This document shows, piece after piece, positions 25,673 through 33,401 of a DNA stretch of 49,316 nt. The stretch's first letter is position 1. Each line of letters begins with the position of its first letter. The DNA comes from Eubacteriales Family XIII. Incertae Sedis bacterium. Its GTDB lineage: Bacteria; Bacillota; Clostridia; Peptostreptococcales; Anaerovoracaceae. Under the pieces are notes generated by a model. It was not told where the DNA came from, searched no databases, and was given only the letters and a program-made list of their open reading frames with translations. The position numbers and the translations under genes are program-made. The DNA lies in assembly GCA_031261345.1 (NCBI GenBank), contig JAISKC010000033.1, positions 1 to 49,316 on the forward strand, in the 5' to 3' direction.

Positions 25673-26035
25673 ATGCAAACTGTATTTGAATTTGAACTAC
25701 CAAAGGGCATCGTTGGTGAAGATGGCGAAGTCCATAAGCACGGCAAGATGAGACTGGCTACAGCCGGAGACGAGATCGGTGCGATGAGAGACCCGCGGGT
25801 CATTTCAAACCCATCATATCTGTCAATAGTCGTCCTATCGCGCGTCGTGACGGAGATCGAGGGAATACAGGCGGTTCTTCCTGCACATATAGAACACCTG
25901 TTCACGGCAGATCTCGCATTTTTGCAGGATATGTATCAGCGTATCAACAATATCGAGCCGCCGACGATGACGGCAGTATGCCCTGAATGTGGACACACAT
26001 TCGAGGTGCCCATAAATTTTACACGAGAGGGATAG
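25673..26035 (+). CDS. Tail assembly protein, T4 gp41-like
   Basis: A 120-residue protein. It opens with a strand pair typical of phage and CIS tail assembly proteins (FEFELPKGIVGEDGEVHKHG, then MRLATAGDEI). A helical middle follows (LSIVVLSRVVTEIEG), then a FLQDMYQRIN helix. It ends with a CPECGHTFEV finger-like turn; only one CxxC pair is present, so full zinc binding would need a partner. Genes of this kind sit between the tube and tube-initiator genes in CIS loci and probably act as chaperones in tail assembly. The next small gene begins just past its stop. Confidence 0.7.
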   Translation: MQTVFEFELPKGIVGEDGEVHKHGKMRLATAGDEIGAMRDPRVISNPSYLSIVVLSRVVTEIEGIQAVLPAHIEHLFTADLAFLQDMYQRINNIEPPTMTAVCPECGHTFEVPINFTREG

Positions 26036-26055
26036 CTCTGTACCCCGAGGCTGAA

Positions 26056-26247
26056 ATGTATAAGGAGATGTCATTTATCTCATATTACTTTCACTGGGGA
26101 CAGGATGAGGTTCTTGCGCTCGACCATGCACAGAGAAGAAGGTGGTGCGAGGAGATTTCATCGATCAATGCGGATATAAGTCCCTCTGAGCGAAACGGCA
26201 AAAGAGAAAAGAGTATAACGGATATAAATTTCAATCCGAGTATTTAG
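26056..26247 (+). CDS. Small DUF6760-like CIS protein
   Basis: A 63-residue protein with a conserved-looking head, MYKEMSFISYYFHWGQDEVL, then LDHAQRRRWCEEI. From memory this fits the DUF6760 family of very small proteins coded between the tail assembly and tube-initiator genes in CIS loci. ATG 26056 has CGAGG 5 bases upstream. The frame is open back to an ATG at 25987 inside the previous gene, but that has no ribosome site. Homologues seem to start near the YP of codons 26041-26046, so a CTG at 26038, behind GAGAGG and next to the previous stop, is also possible. Role unknown, probably assembly. Confidence 0.65.
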   Translation: MYKEMSFISYYFHWGQDEVLALDHAQRRRWCEEISSINADISPSERNGKREKSITDINFNPSI

Positions 26248-26263
26248 GGAGATGGAACAATAA

Positions 26264-26779
26264 ATGAGTTCTGAGCGAAAATCTACAATCGGTAAACACG
26301 GTGGCTTCGATGTCTCCGATGACAATCTTGCGGTATTGAATCAAGGTCGGGCGGCTTTGGTGAATTACAATTTCATGCTTCGCGTGGAAGGTGTCTTTGA
26401 CCTGCCATGCAAGAGCGTAAAGGCTTTCACGCGGGAAAACGAATACGAAAACATTCAGGAGGGCGGGCAAAATGATTACGTCCACATGAGACGCAAGCCC
26501 ATTTCAAAACCCTTCACTCTCGAGGTGGAACGCTACGTCGGGGTGGATTATTTCGATCCACTGCCAAATGGGGCGGAGCTGCTTCTGCCTATAGTCCTCG
26601 GCGTATCGAGAGACCCTGGCACGGCAAAGTGGCAGCGGACATATACGTTTACTGGCTGTGTTGTTACTAAGAAGACCTACGGCGAACTCAATGCGGAAAA
26701 GGCTGGGCTCCTCGTGGATACGACCACGATCGCATATAGAGAAATGTTACTGGTTGATTTGCCATATGGTGAGGTGTAA
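26264..26779 (+). CDS. Second gp19-like tube protein, probable tube initiator (Afp5-type)
   Basis: A 171-residue gp19-family protein. It carries NYNFMLRVEGVFDLPCKSVK, the FTRENEYENIQEGGQNDYVH loop, KPFTLEVERYVG and a C-terminal ALVDT-like strand region (KAGLLVDTTTIAYREML). It differs clearly from the main tube at 24999, as tube initiators that join tube to baseplate hub (Afp5/Pvc5) do. Ribosome site GGGAGATGG lies about 8 bases before ATG. Gap to next gene is 6 bases. Confidence 0.88.
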   Translation: MSSERKSTIGKHGGFDVSDDNLAVLNQGRAALVNYNFMLRVEGVFDLPCKSVKAFTRENEYENIQEGGQNDYVHMRRKPISKPFTLEVERYVGVDYFDPLPNGAELLLPIVLGVSRDPGTAKWQRTYTFTGCVVTKKTYGELNAEKAGLLVDTTTIAYREMLLVDLPYGEV

Positions 26780-26785
26780 TGAAGA

Positions 26786-29227
26786 ATGCTGACAGTTTCT
26801 GAGCCGATCAAACTGAATACAGCTCGTTCGTTCACGACGTTTTCGCCGCCGGACGGTGCTTGGTCGGACCCCTTTTACGAAAGAATAGCGGGGGCCTATT
26901 CGCTGATGGCGATGGACTTCACGCCTAAGGATTTGCTACTGCTACTGTTTGCAACGCCCGAGACACCGATCGGGGACGGAGGCATGACGAGCCTTCTTGA
27001 AGTGGAGCAAAATACCTATGCTCGCAGCTTCCTTTTGAATATCGTAAACAATGTCCTGAATCGCATCACGCTTTCCGACAGTCAGGACTTCACATATCAA
27101 GATGACATATACGTATCGAGCGTGCTCAGGCGGCTCGGTATCACCGATATAACAAATTTCATGCGGGAATACTCCCATATTTTGAATGAAAACAAGCAGA
27201 CGTTCAGGCTTATGAATCTATACGAGCAGAACAGCCTCACGCTGAAAAAATTGCTTAGGGCGGAGGTGCCTTCGGAGGTGAAGCCGGAGACTACTTCGGA
27301 AGAGGATGCGCCAGTAACGGCTTCTGGGTCGCTACCTTCGCAGGACATTTTGTTCACAGAGGTGATTCGTAGACTGGATATGGAAAATATTGTAAATAAG
27401 CTCAGCTCATATCACGCTTCATACGGCGATACGATAGTCAGTAATTCGGCGGAAATCAGCCTCGCTACATGGCGGGGTATGACGAATGCAATCAACCTTT
27501 ATGAGGCTCGCAGGAGCTTGTCAGTAACGGAGGTGGATTTTGTCTACAGGCATGAAAACAGCTATGAGACAGGCGAGGGCATAGGTCCTGTTGCTGATGA
27601 AGCCGAGGTGCTCGGTCATGCAACCGCTGCGGCCATCATCAATATTGCGGAGCAGAGTTTGCTGTCGCAGATGAGCCACATGTCGAGTTCGGATGTGCAT
27701 GTCAGGGTAGATGTAACGAACGCCTTGCCCGCCGTAGCGGCGCCGACTCTTGAGCGTTTCAGAGAACTATATATGCAGAGGCAAAATGAGATACACGCCG
27801 AAAAGTTTTTTGAGAGCAGGCTCCTAGCTTTGGACGGCGCGGAAGAAAGTTTGATAGAGCTTGCAGGTGAAACTATGGCACCTGTGCCTGCAAATAGGGT
27901 GCTTTTGGCTTCGGAACCCATTGAAGCCGAAGTTGCCGAAGTCGAGGCTTTGAGTACACTTTCTGAGGACACGGTTCTGACCCTTCGCGAGATGTATGGC
28001 GAGATTCTGAAGGAGCGCGTCCACATCGGGCAGATTGTAGATCGCTCGCGCGTGCAGGATAAAGAGACTTTGATGGAGCTGCTTACGGATAGCGTCAGTG
28101 AGACGAGTACTATAAGCGGCACTCACAGGGAGACGCTTCAGCTCGTGTTCCCCGAGCCTATGGGCAGAGATAGAGCAGAAGCTACAGGCGCCACCACCGC
28201 TTTTGGCCAGACAGCGAGACTATCACCCGAAGAGAGAATTCGCCAAATCGAAGAGGTGATCAGGCACGGTGAGGAAGCCTACGAAACCTTAGCAAAACCC
28301 ATATCGGGCTCCTCTGATGGTGGCGACGGATTGGCCGCTCCCATGATCGGTGTAGGTATTGAGCCACAGCTTACCTCTGACGAGCGGTTGAAAGAGGAGC
28401 TTGACGCCGTTGACAGACGCAATAAGGAGATGGCAAAGAGCCTTGAAGCGCGTGCAGGGGAACTTGCGAAGAAGCCCAGAGAGGAACGTCCCCGTAGTGG
28501 TGATGAACGTCGCCGCACGGCCGAGGCCGCGCTTCTGGTCATGAACGATACCGAAAGACTCAAGGAACTCATACTTGAAGATGATGAGGGTAGCAAAAGA
28601 GGCAAGGCCTTGCCTCCGGAGCTCACGCTGTTACTCACCGAACTTGCACCTGAATACAGGGTCTTTTATGAGGAACTTCTGGGTGATGTGCAGGGAGCTA
28701 TTCAGGCGGAGGATGGAAAAATCAGAAATGCGAATTTGCCTGAGTTCAATGCCCAGATAGCCGCGGCGGGGGAGCAGACTGTGGCTGAACTCGAGCATCT
28801 TGAACTTGAACACACGAAGGAAACCGATCTTTTGACCGAGCGGACGAGCCTCACTATAGAGAGAACGGCAGCGGAGGCTTCACGGCGTGTCGGACCAAAG
28901 ACACGTGAGGATTGGCATAGTCCCCTAAGATTACTCCACAAAGAACAGATTATTACCGATGTTTCAGAGGCGGCGACACAACAGGAGGACGCGGGCAGGG
29001 CTTCTCCGGTTCAGAGGACAAAGGAAATTCAGGAAAACGTGTTCGAGAGCAGGGAGATAGAAACACAGATAAACAGGGTCGTCAGGGATGCACAGGTGCA
29101 GAACGCGGCCGAGATTGGTAGCATGATCGACAGGGCATTGTCGGCACAGCTCGGCACGATAGCCGGACAGGTATACAGTCAGGTCGAAAGGCGTCTTGAC
29201 ATGGAACGCTCACGGCGTGGAAAGTAG
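26786..29227 (+). CDS. Large charged helical CIS protein, unknown role (tape-measure or baseplate candidate)
   Basis: An 813-residue protein with no named domain that I can see. The first 330 residues are mixed and globular (MDFTPKDLLLLLFATPE). From about 330 it becomes long, charged helices (EERIRQIEEVIRHGEEAYE; RDNKEM-like runs near 540; ELTPEYRVFYEELL-like near 625). The last 40 residues form an amphipathic end (IDRALSAQLGTIAGQVYSQV) before a basic RRGK. Its place after the tube initiator matches the tape-measure slot of phage tails, yet it lacks the hydrophobic helices such proteins usually have; Afp14-type tape measures are normally beside the ATPase, where none is found here. Ribosome site GAGGTG is 9 bases before ATG. 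Confidence 0.7.
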   Translation: MLTVSEPIKLNTARSFTTFSPPDGAWSDPFYERIAGAYSLMAMDFTPKDLLLLLFATPETPIGDGGMTSLLEVEQNTYARSFLLNIVNNVLNRITLSDSQDFTYQDDIYVSSVLRRLGITDITNFMREYSHILNENKQTFRLMNLYEQNSLTLKKLLRAEVPSEVKPETTSEEDAPVTASGSLPSQDILFTEVIRRLDMENIVNKLSSYHASYGDTIVSNSAEISLATWRGMTNAINLYEARRSLSVTEVDFVYRHENSYETGEGIGPVADEAEVLGHATAAAIINIAEQSLLSQMSHMSSSDVHVRVDVTNALPAVAAPTLERFRELYMQRQNEIHAEKFFESRLLALDGAEESLIELAGETMAPVPANRVLLASEPIEAEVAEVEALSTLSEDTVLTLREMYGEILKERVHIGQIVDRSRVQDKETLMELLTDSVSETSTISGTHRETLQLVFPEPMGRDRAEATGATTAFGQTARLSPEERIRQIEEVIRHGEEAYETLAKPISGSSDGGDGLAAPMIGVGIEPQLTSDERLKEELDAVDRRNKEMAKSLEARAGELAKKPREERPRSGDERRRTAEAALLVMNDTERLKELILEDDEGSKRGKALPPELTLLLTELAPEYRVFYEELLGDVQGAIQAEDGKIRNANLPEFNAQIAAAGEQTVAELEHLELEHTKETDLLTERTSLTIERTAAEASRRVGPKTREDWHSPLRLLHKEQIITDVSEAATQQEDAGRASPVQRTKEIQENVFESREIETQINRVVRDAQVQNAAEIGSMIDRALSAQLGTIAGQVYSQVERRLDMERSRRGK

Positions 29228-29239
29228 GAGGCAAGCGGC

Positions 29240-29962
29240 ATGGGAATTTTAGATGCAGCAATGAATATAGCGAAGGATACGGGCAAGAATCTTCTTGGCG
29301 TGGTCGAAGACTGCACCATTACCATGATCGACTCATCCAAACCTGAGGGTATGGGCGAATACAAGTACAGGGTTCCGTTCAATCCCAAGGATATGAGCCT
29401 TGATGCGAACATGGATTTGAAACCGTTGTCATCCGCAATAGACAAGTACAAGGAAGGCGATATGCAACTACCCTATGCCGGTATGACCTATATTCAAGGC
29501 GGGCCGCCAAAGATCATTTTGACCGTTCCTCTCATCTTCGATGAGGTGAATATTTCCGATGCCTTCACGAGTGAAAAGATCACGGTGCCCGGCTCGGCGA
29601 GTATGGTGAAGAGTGTTGCCACTGCCGGTGCTAAGGCTTTCGGCGGCTCGGAGTGGACGGTTCAACCCGTAGTCGAGGGCTTCCTCGGTGCCCTTCGAAA
29701 CAAAAATACGAGAACTGTAAAGTTCAACTGGGGCGAGTTTGAATTCCGAGGTTGGCTGAAGCAATTCAATTCGGAATATACGATGTTCTCGCCATCGGGG
29801 AATCCTATTCGGGCGAAGGTGATGATGAGGATTCAAAATGATTTTGGTCTGAGCATGTGGCAGACCGAAGCCATGAAAATACTCGGAGTTGATGGTGGCA
29901 ATAGTTTCGTTTCCGCCGGTGGCAACAATTCTTTTAGCAATATACTGAACAAGTCTTGGTAG
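29240..29962 (+). CDS. Afp7-like tube/baseplate adaptor without LysM domain, copy 1
   Basis: A 240-residue protein. It has the N-terminal domain of the CIS LysM adaptor family (FNPKDMSLDANMDL; KIILTVPLIFDEVNISDAF; KFNWGEFEFRGWLKQFNSEY; FSPSGNPIRAKVMMRIQ), but ends without the usual C-terminal LysM domain. In Afp/Pvc the LysM protein links tube initiator and spike hub. The next gene encodes a clear paralogue, so the adaptor is duplicated here. GGAGG lies 8 bases before ATG. Confidence 0.82.
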   Translation: MGILDAAMNIAKDTGKNLLGVVEDCTITMIDSSKPEGMGEYKYRVPFNPKDMSLDANMDLKPLSSAIDKYKEGDMQLPYAGMTYIQGGPPKIILTVPLIFDEVNISDAFTSEKITVPGSASMVKSVATAGAKAFGGSEWTVQPVVEGFLGALRNKNTRTVKFNWGEFEFRGWLKQFNSEYTMFSPSGNPIRAKVMMRIQNDFGLSMWQTEAMKILGVDGGNSFVSAGGNNSFSNILNKSW

Positions 29963-29976
29963 TGAGGAGAAACTGA

Positions 29977-30768
29977 ATGGCAAATATGACGCAAGGTGGT
30001 GTTTTCGGGGGCATTGAAAAGGCAAGGCTCAAATTCACCGTGACAAGAATTGCGAATGGGAAAAAGACCCACGATTATGTGGAAAAGATGAAAGCGAGCA
30101 TTCAGGCGGCGAAGGAAGCTACGGAAAAGCAGGCCAAGGGACTCGAACCTGTGGCGCCAAAATTGCCGGAGTTACCGCAGACAGTCGATAGGGGCTCGGT
30201 CGAACTCACCGTTCAGTACAATCCTTCCTCCATTCGCTTTGAATCGTCAACGGAGGAAGTCCCCGTCAAAGGAATGTACGAAAATCTCTCGGGTCTTCCG
30301 AACTCACAGACTCGCGGAGCTTCAATAGTGTTGAATGTCGAACTCATCTTCGACGCAGTTCAGAACAAAGATGCTTTTCATCAGGATAGTCTGCGGCTTC
30401 CCACCGCCGGAGACCTCGTGGGGGCAGGCGCGAAAGCATTGTCAGGTGATGCAAACAAAAAGTATACGGTGTTGCCGCAGACAAATCTCATCATAGGCAT
30501 GATCACGATGATGCCCGTCGTGAAGTTCTCTTGGGGCTCACAGGAATTTGATGGGATAGTCGAGAGTGCACAGGCAAAATTTGAGATGTTTTCACCTAAG
30601 GGTCAGCCCATCAGAAGCAGGGTGAGCCTCAGAATTCAGCAGGTGATAAACGAGGACTCGCAGAGCGCATATTGGAGGGACAAATACGAAGATTTCTTCC
30701 CGAATCAAAAGGCTGTGTCGCAGCATGACAAGAGCAAGTTTCAAAATCAATCGGTGCTTAATATATGA
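29977..30768 (+). CDS. Afp7-like tube/baseplate adaptor without LysM domain, copy 2
   Basis: A 263-residue paralogue of the preceding protein, sharing VQYNPSSIRF, SIVLNVELIFDAVQNKDAF, VVKFSWGSQEFDGIVESAQA and FSPKGQPIRSRVSLRIQ in the same order. It has an extra charged helical segment at residues 25-60 and again no LysM domain. Two copies suggest that the adaptor layer is built from two different subunits, or that one copy has a new role. Ribosome site GAGGAG is about 8 bases before ATG. Confidence 0.82.
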   Translation: MANMTQGGVFGGIEKARLKFTVTRIANGKKTHDYVEKMKASIQAAKEATEKQAKGLEPVAPKLPELPQTVDRGSVELTVQYNPSSIRFESSTEEVPVKGMYENLSGLPNSQTRGASIVLNVELIFDAVQNKDAFHQDSLRLPTAGDLVGAGAKALSGDANKKYTVLPQTNLIIGMITMMPVVKFSWGSQEFDGIVESAQAKFEMFSPKGQPIRSRVSLRIQQVINEDSQSAYWRDKYEDFFPNQKAVSQHDKSKFQNQSVLNI

Positions 30769-30795
30769 AGGAATTGAAGAGGAGGACGCTATAAA

Positions 30796-32055
30796 ATGCC
30801 TGGTTTGGCGGATTTGACGGGCGCGGCATCGCAGGGTGCCGGTGGTGCATATGAGCACACTTACGATAGGTTGGCAAAGAAGTACAAGACCTTTGACTAT
30901 CCTATGGTTCGCGTGGAGCTCAATGGCAAACTCTTTGCAAATAAGCACCCCGATATTTTCGTCAACGATGTTCGCGTCGATCTTTCCTGCGGGTTTGAAG
31001 CCTCCGTTGCAAGTTTTCGCCTTTACAATGTCTACGATTTTGATAGGGCAGGCAGTCCGCCAAATCCCGCCTTCATATATGACCAAATAGCAAGTGAGGT
31101 CATTCTCGGCGCACCGGTTGGCATTTGGTTTGGCTATGCGGGAGAGTACGGTCATGTTTTCACGGGGTTTGTGGCGTCGGTGGACTTTTGCTTCGACGGT
31201 GCTGACCAGTATTATATCGAGGTAACGGCGATGGACGCCAAGGGCGTGATGATGGCTTCGTCCTATGCCGCTCAGCTCACGGCGAAGTCCTACAGCGATG
31301 CCGTCAGTGAGATACTCAGGCGTGTTTCCTACAACAATATGCAGGAAGCTAAGATCATAAGCAAAATAACCGTGGCGGCCACTCCTGACAAGAAGCAGGC
31401 GAGCGAAGGGAAAAAGGACAGCGCGGAAACGATAGAGATGGTTTCGGAAAGCGATTACGAGTTCATCGTCAAGGCTGCGAAGAAGTTCAACTTCGAATTT
31501 TTCATCGACAGGGGAGAGGTTCTCTTCCGCAAGGCGAGGAGCGAGATGAGGCCGCTTATCGAACTCAAAAGCGGGTTTGGACTTTTGGCATTTCGGCTTG
31601 GCTACAGTCTGACCGGCATGGTCGAGAAGATAGAAGTTCGCTCTCTTGATCCGGGCGCGGGCAAGATAATAAAGGCGAAGGGTAAATACGAAGGGAAACT
31701 TTCAACGAAGAGCAAGGCAAAATCTCTCGTGAAAAAGAGCAGCCGAGTATATATCGACCCGACTATTTTCACCCAGCAGCAGGCGGATGCGAGACTTGAG
31801 TCTCTGATGACACAGATGTCCTACCGCCTCGGAACACTTGAATGTGAATGTCTCGGTATGCCTGAACTCGTCCCTGGCCGCTTTGCAAATATCGTGGTTG
31901 GCTCACCCGGCGACAACAATTTCTACATTACGAATGTCGTTCACGAGGTCTCGCAAGCTGGCATGTATACGACGAAACTTACAGGGTGTATCGATACTCT
32001 GGAGAAGAAACTCGCGCCCGCCGTCCCGGGCGGCAGTATTCCTTCATTACTATAG
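30796..32055 (+). CDS. Baseplate hub, phage gpD / VgrG N-terminal-like (Afp8 hub part)
   Basis: A 419-residue hub protein of the phage late control gpD / T4 gp27 type. The markers are YPMVRVELNGK near the N-terminus, ASFRLYNVYDFD, GIWFGYAGEYGHVFTGFVAS, and the helix-sheet part from about 165 (KSYSDAVSEILRRV ... ESDYEFIVKAAKKFNFEFFI). The C-terminal TLECECLGMPELVPGRFANI and FYITNVVHEVSQAGMYTTKL are typical hub ends. It trimerises below the tube and carries the spike. In Afp8 or VgrG the OB spike is fused; here it is a separate gene immediately downstream. GAGGAGGAC precedes ATG. Confidence 0.9.
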   Translation: MPGLADLTGAASQGAGGAYEHTYDRLAKKYKTFDYPMVRVELNGKLFANKHPDIFVNDVRVDLSCGFEASVASFRLYNVYDFDRAGSPPNPAFIYDQIASEVILGAPVGIWFGYAGEYGHVFTGFVASVDFCFDGADQYYIEVTAMDAKGVMMASSYAAQLTAKSYSDAVSEILRRVSYNNMQEAKIISKITVAATPDKKQASEGKKDSAETIEMVSESDYEFIVKAAKKFNFEFFIDRGEVLFRKARSEMRPLIELKSGFGLLAFRLGYSLTGMVEKIEVRSLDPGAGKIIKAKGKYEGKLSTKSKAKSLVKKSSRVYIDPTIFTQQQADARLESLMTQMSYRLGTLECECLGMPELVPGRFANIVVGSPGDNNFYITNVVHEVSQAGMYTTKLTGCIDTLEKKLAPAVPGGSIPSLL

Positions 32056-32074
32056 GACTATAGGAGGATAATTT

Positions 32075-32896
32075 ATGGCTTTATACGACATCATCGATGA
32101 GATAACGAGCAGACAGATAACGAAGAGCGACACGGGGGATCCTCGTGTGCAGGGCGTCGTGGTCGGCATTGTCGCAAAGAATTACAGCAAGGATATGCCC
32201 GGGCGAATTTGTGTGACTATTCCTACGCGTGAAACGGAGGCGAACGAACTACAATGGGTTCGGATGGCGCAGCCTTCAGGCGGCAAAAAGTGGGGGCATT
32301 ACTTCCTGCCGGAGATTGGCGATCAAGTCTTGCTCGCCTTCGAAAACGGCAATATCGAAAAGCCTTATGTCATAGGTTGCATACAGAAGGATAACGATCA
32401 ATTTCTCAGCAAATCTGTGGACGCTGACAATCAAATCAAACACATCATGACGAAGAACGGCAATGAACTGCGTTTTGAGGACAACAAGGAAGGCGAGGGT
32501 GAGAAGGACAAGATTACCCTGACGACACCTGCGAAGGGCGACAAGCAGCACATGCTGAAACTCGACAACGAAAATTCACGCATTGAGCTGACGGACAAAA
32601 AAGGCGAGAATTCCATCAAGATGCGCACTGAGGACGGCGTCATCGACATCAAGGCGAAGAGCAAACTCACGATCAAGGTGGGCGACAAAATCAAATTGAC
32701 GATGAACGGCGAGTCCGGTGCCGTTACACTAGAATGTAGCGAATTGAAGGTCAAGTCGTCGGGCTCGGTGAACATTAAGTCGGACGGAATGTTGAAGCAG
32801 GAAGCCGCGCAGATGTCCACGAGTGCCTCGTCCGTTTACAAGCTCGAAAGCGGGGGGACGGTCATCGTGTCGGGCAACCCGATCAAGATTGGATAG
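32075..32896 (+). CDS. Spike protein, phage baseplate assembly gpV / T4 gp5 OB-fold type
   Basis: A 273-residue protein. Residues about 25-115 are the OB-fold of gpV/gp5 (GVVVGIVAKNYSKDMPGRIC, ETEANELQWVRMAQP, FLPEIGDQVLLAFENGNIEK, YVIGCI). Residues about 125-273 are short alternating strands (IELTDKKGENSIKMRTEDG, then VIDIKAKSKLTIKVGDKI) expected of a triple-stranded beta-helix needle. Together with the gpD-like gene upstream it makes a split VgrG. The DUF4280 protein at the end of the cluster should tip it. GGAGG lies 8 bases before ATG. Its stop lies inside a 13-base direct repeat (see the repeat entry). Confidence 0.92.
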   Translation: MALYDIIDEITSRQITKSDTGDPRVQGVVVGIVAKNYSKDMPGRICVTIPTRETEANELQWVRMAQPSGGKKWGHYFLPEIGDQVLLAFENGNIEKPYVIGCIQKDNDQFLSKSVDADNQIKHIMTKNGNELRFEDNKEGEGEKDKITLTTPAKGDKQHMLKLDNENSRIELTDKKGENSIKMRTEDGVIDIKAKSKLTIKVGDKIKLTMNGESGAVTLECSELKVKSSGSVNIKSDGMLKQEAAQMSTSASSVYKLESGGTVIVSGNPIKIG

Positions 32897-32981
32897 GTGG
32901 TAGATGGATCCTGCGACTTCGCGCAGGATGACAGTATAGTAGTTTAGTAGCAGGATGACAGTGTAGTAATAGGTGGTAGAT
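32893..32981 (+). repeat. Short inserted repeat element flanked by 13-base direct repeats
   Basis: The sequence ATAGGTGGTAGAT occurs at 32893-32905 and 32969-32981. Between them lie 63 bases with an 8-base stem (32908-32915 with 32922-32929) and two copies of AGGATGACAGT-GTAGTA-type sequence (from 32924 and 32952). The first repeat carries the spike stop codon and the second carries the gp25 ribosome site. It looks like a small MITE-like insertion that duplicated its target. The GCGCAGGATGACA phrase is, from memory, common in Clostridia intergenic repeats. Confidence 0.55.
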
Positions 32982-33401
32982 ATGGCAGATAGGACAGAGC
33001 AGGCTTTTCTGGGGAGCGGAATGAAGTTCCCCCCACAAGCAAATAAGGCGACGGGGCGTTTCAGCGTCTCTTCGGGTGCACAGAGCGTCAAGGAATCGAT
33101 TTACTTGATCTTGATGACGGCTGTCGGCGAACGCGTCCTCGCACCCGAGTTTGGCAGCAGTCTGTCGCAATACGCCTTCATGGATATCACTCTGACCAAT
33201 CTCACAATGATGAGAAACGACATCCGTCGGTTGCTCATGCAGCAGGAACCTCGCATAGATGATATAAACGTTGAGCTTGATGCGGGGAGCAAAGACAATT
33301 GCCTGATCATCAATATCACCTATACACTTGCGGAATCGAATGTGATCGACAATTATGTGTTCCCGTTCTATCTTCGTGCGGCATCGGAAGGAGAAGAATG
33401 A
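32982..33401 (+). CDS. Baseplate wedge protein gp25-like (Afp9-type)
   Basis: A 139-residue gp25-like lysozyme-fold wedge protein (not an active lysozyme). Markers are SVSSGAQSVKESIYLILMTA, GERVLAPEFGSSLSQYAFMD, and the DIRRLLMQQEPRI helix. In T4, T6SS (TssE) and Afp9 this protein joins the sheath baseplate ring. ATG 32982 has AGGTGG 5 bases upstream; a GTG at 32973 is in frame but lies within that ribosome site. The stop overlaps the next start (ATGA). Confidence 0.93.
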   Translation: MADRTEQAFLGSGMKFPPQANKATGRFSVSSGAQSVKESIYLILMTAVGERVLAPEFGSSLSQYAFMDITLTNLTMMRNDIRRLLMQQEPRIDDINVELDAGSKDNCLIINITYTLAESNVIDNYVFPFYLRAASEGEE

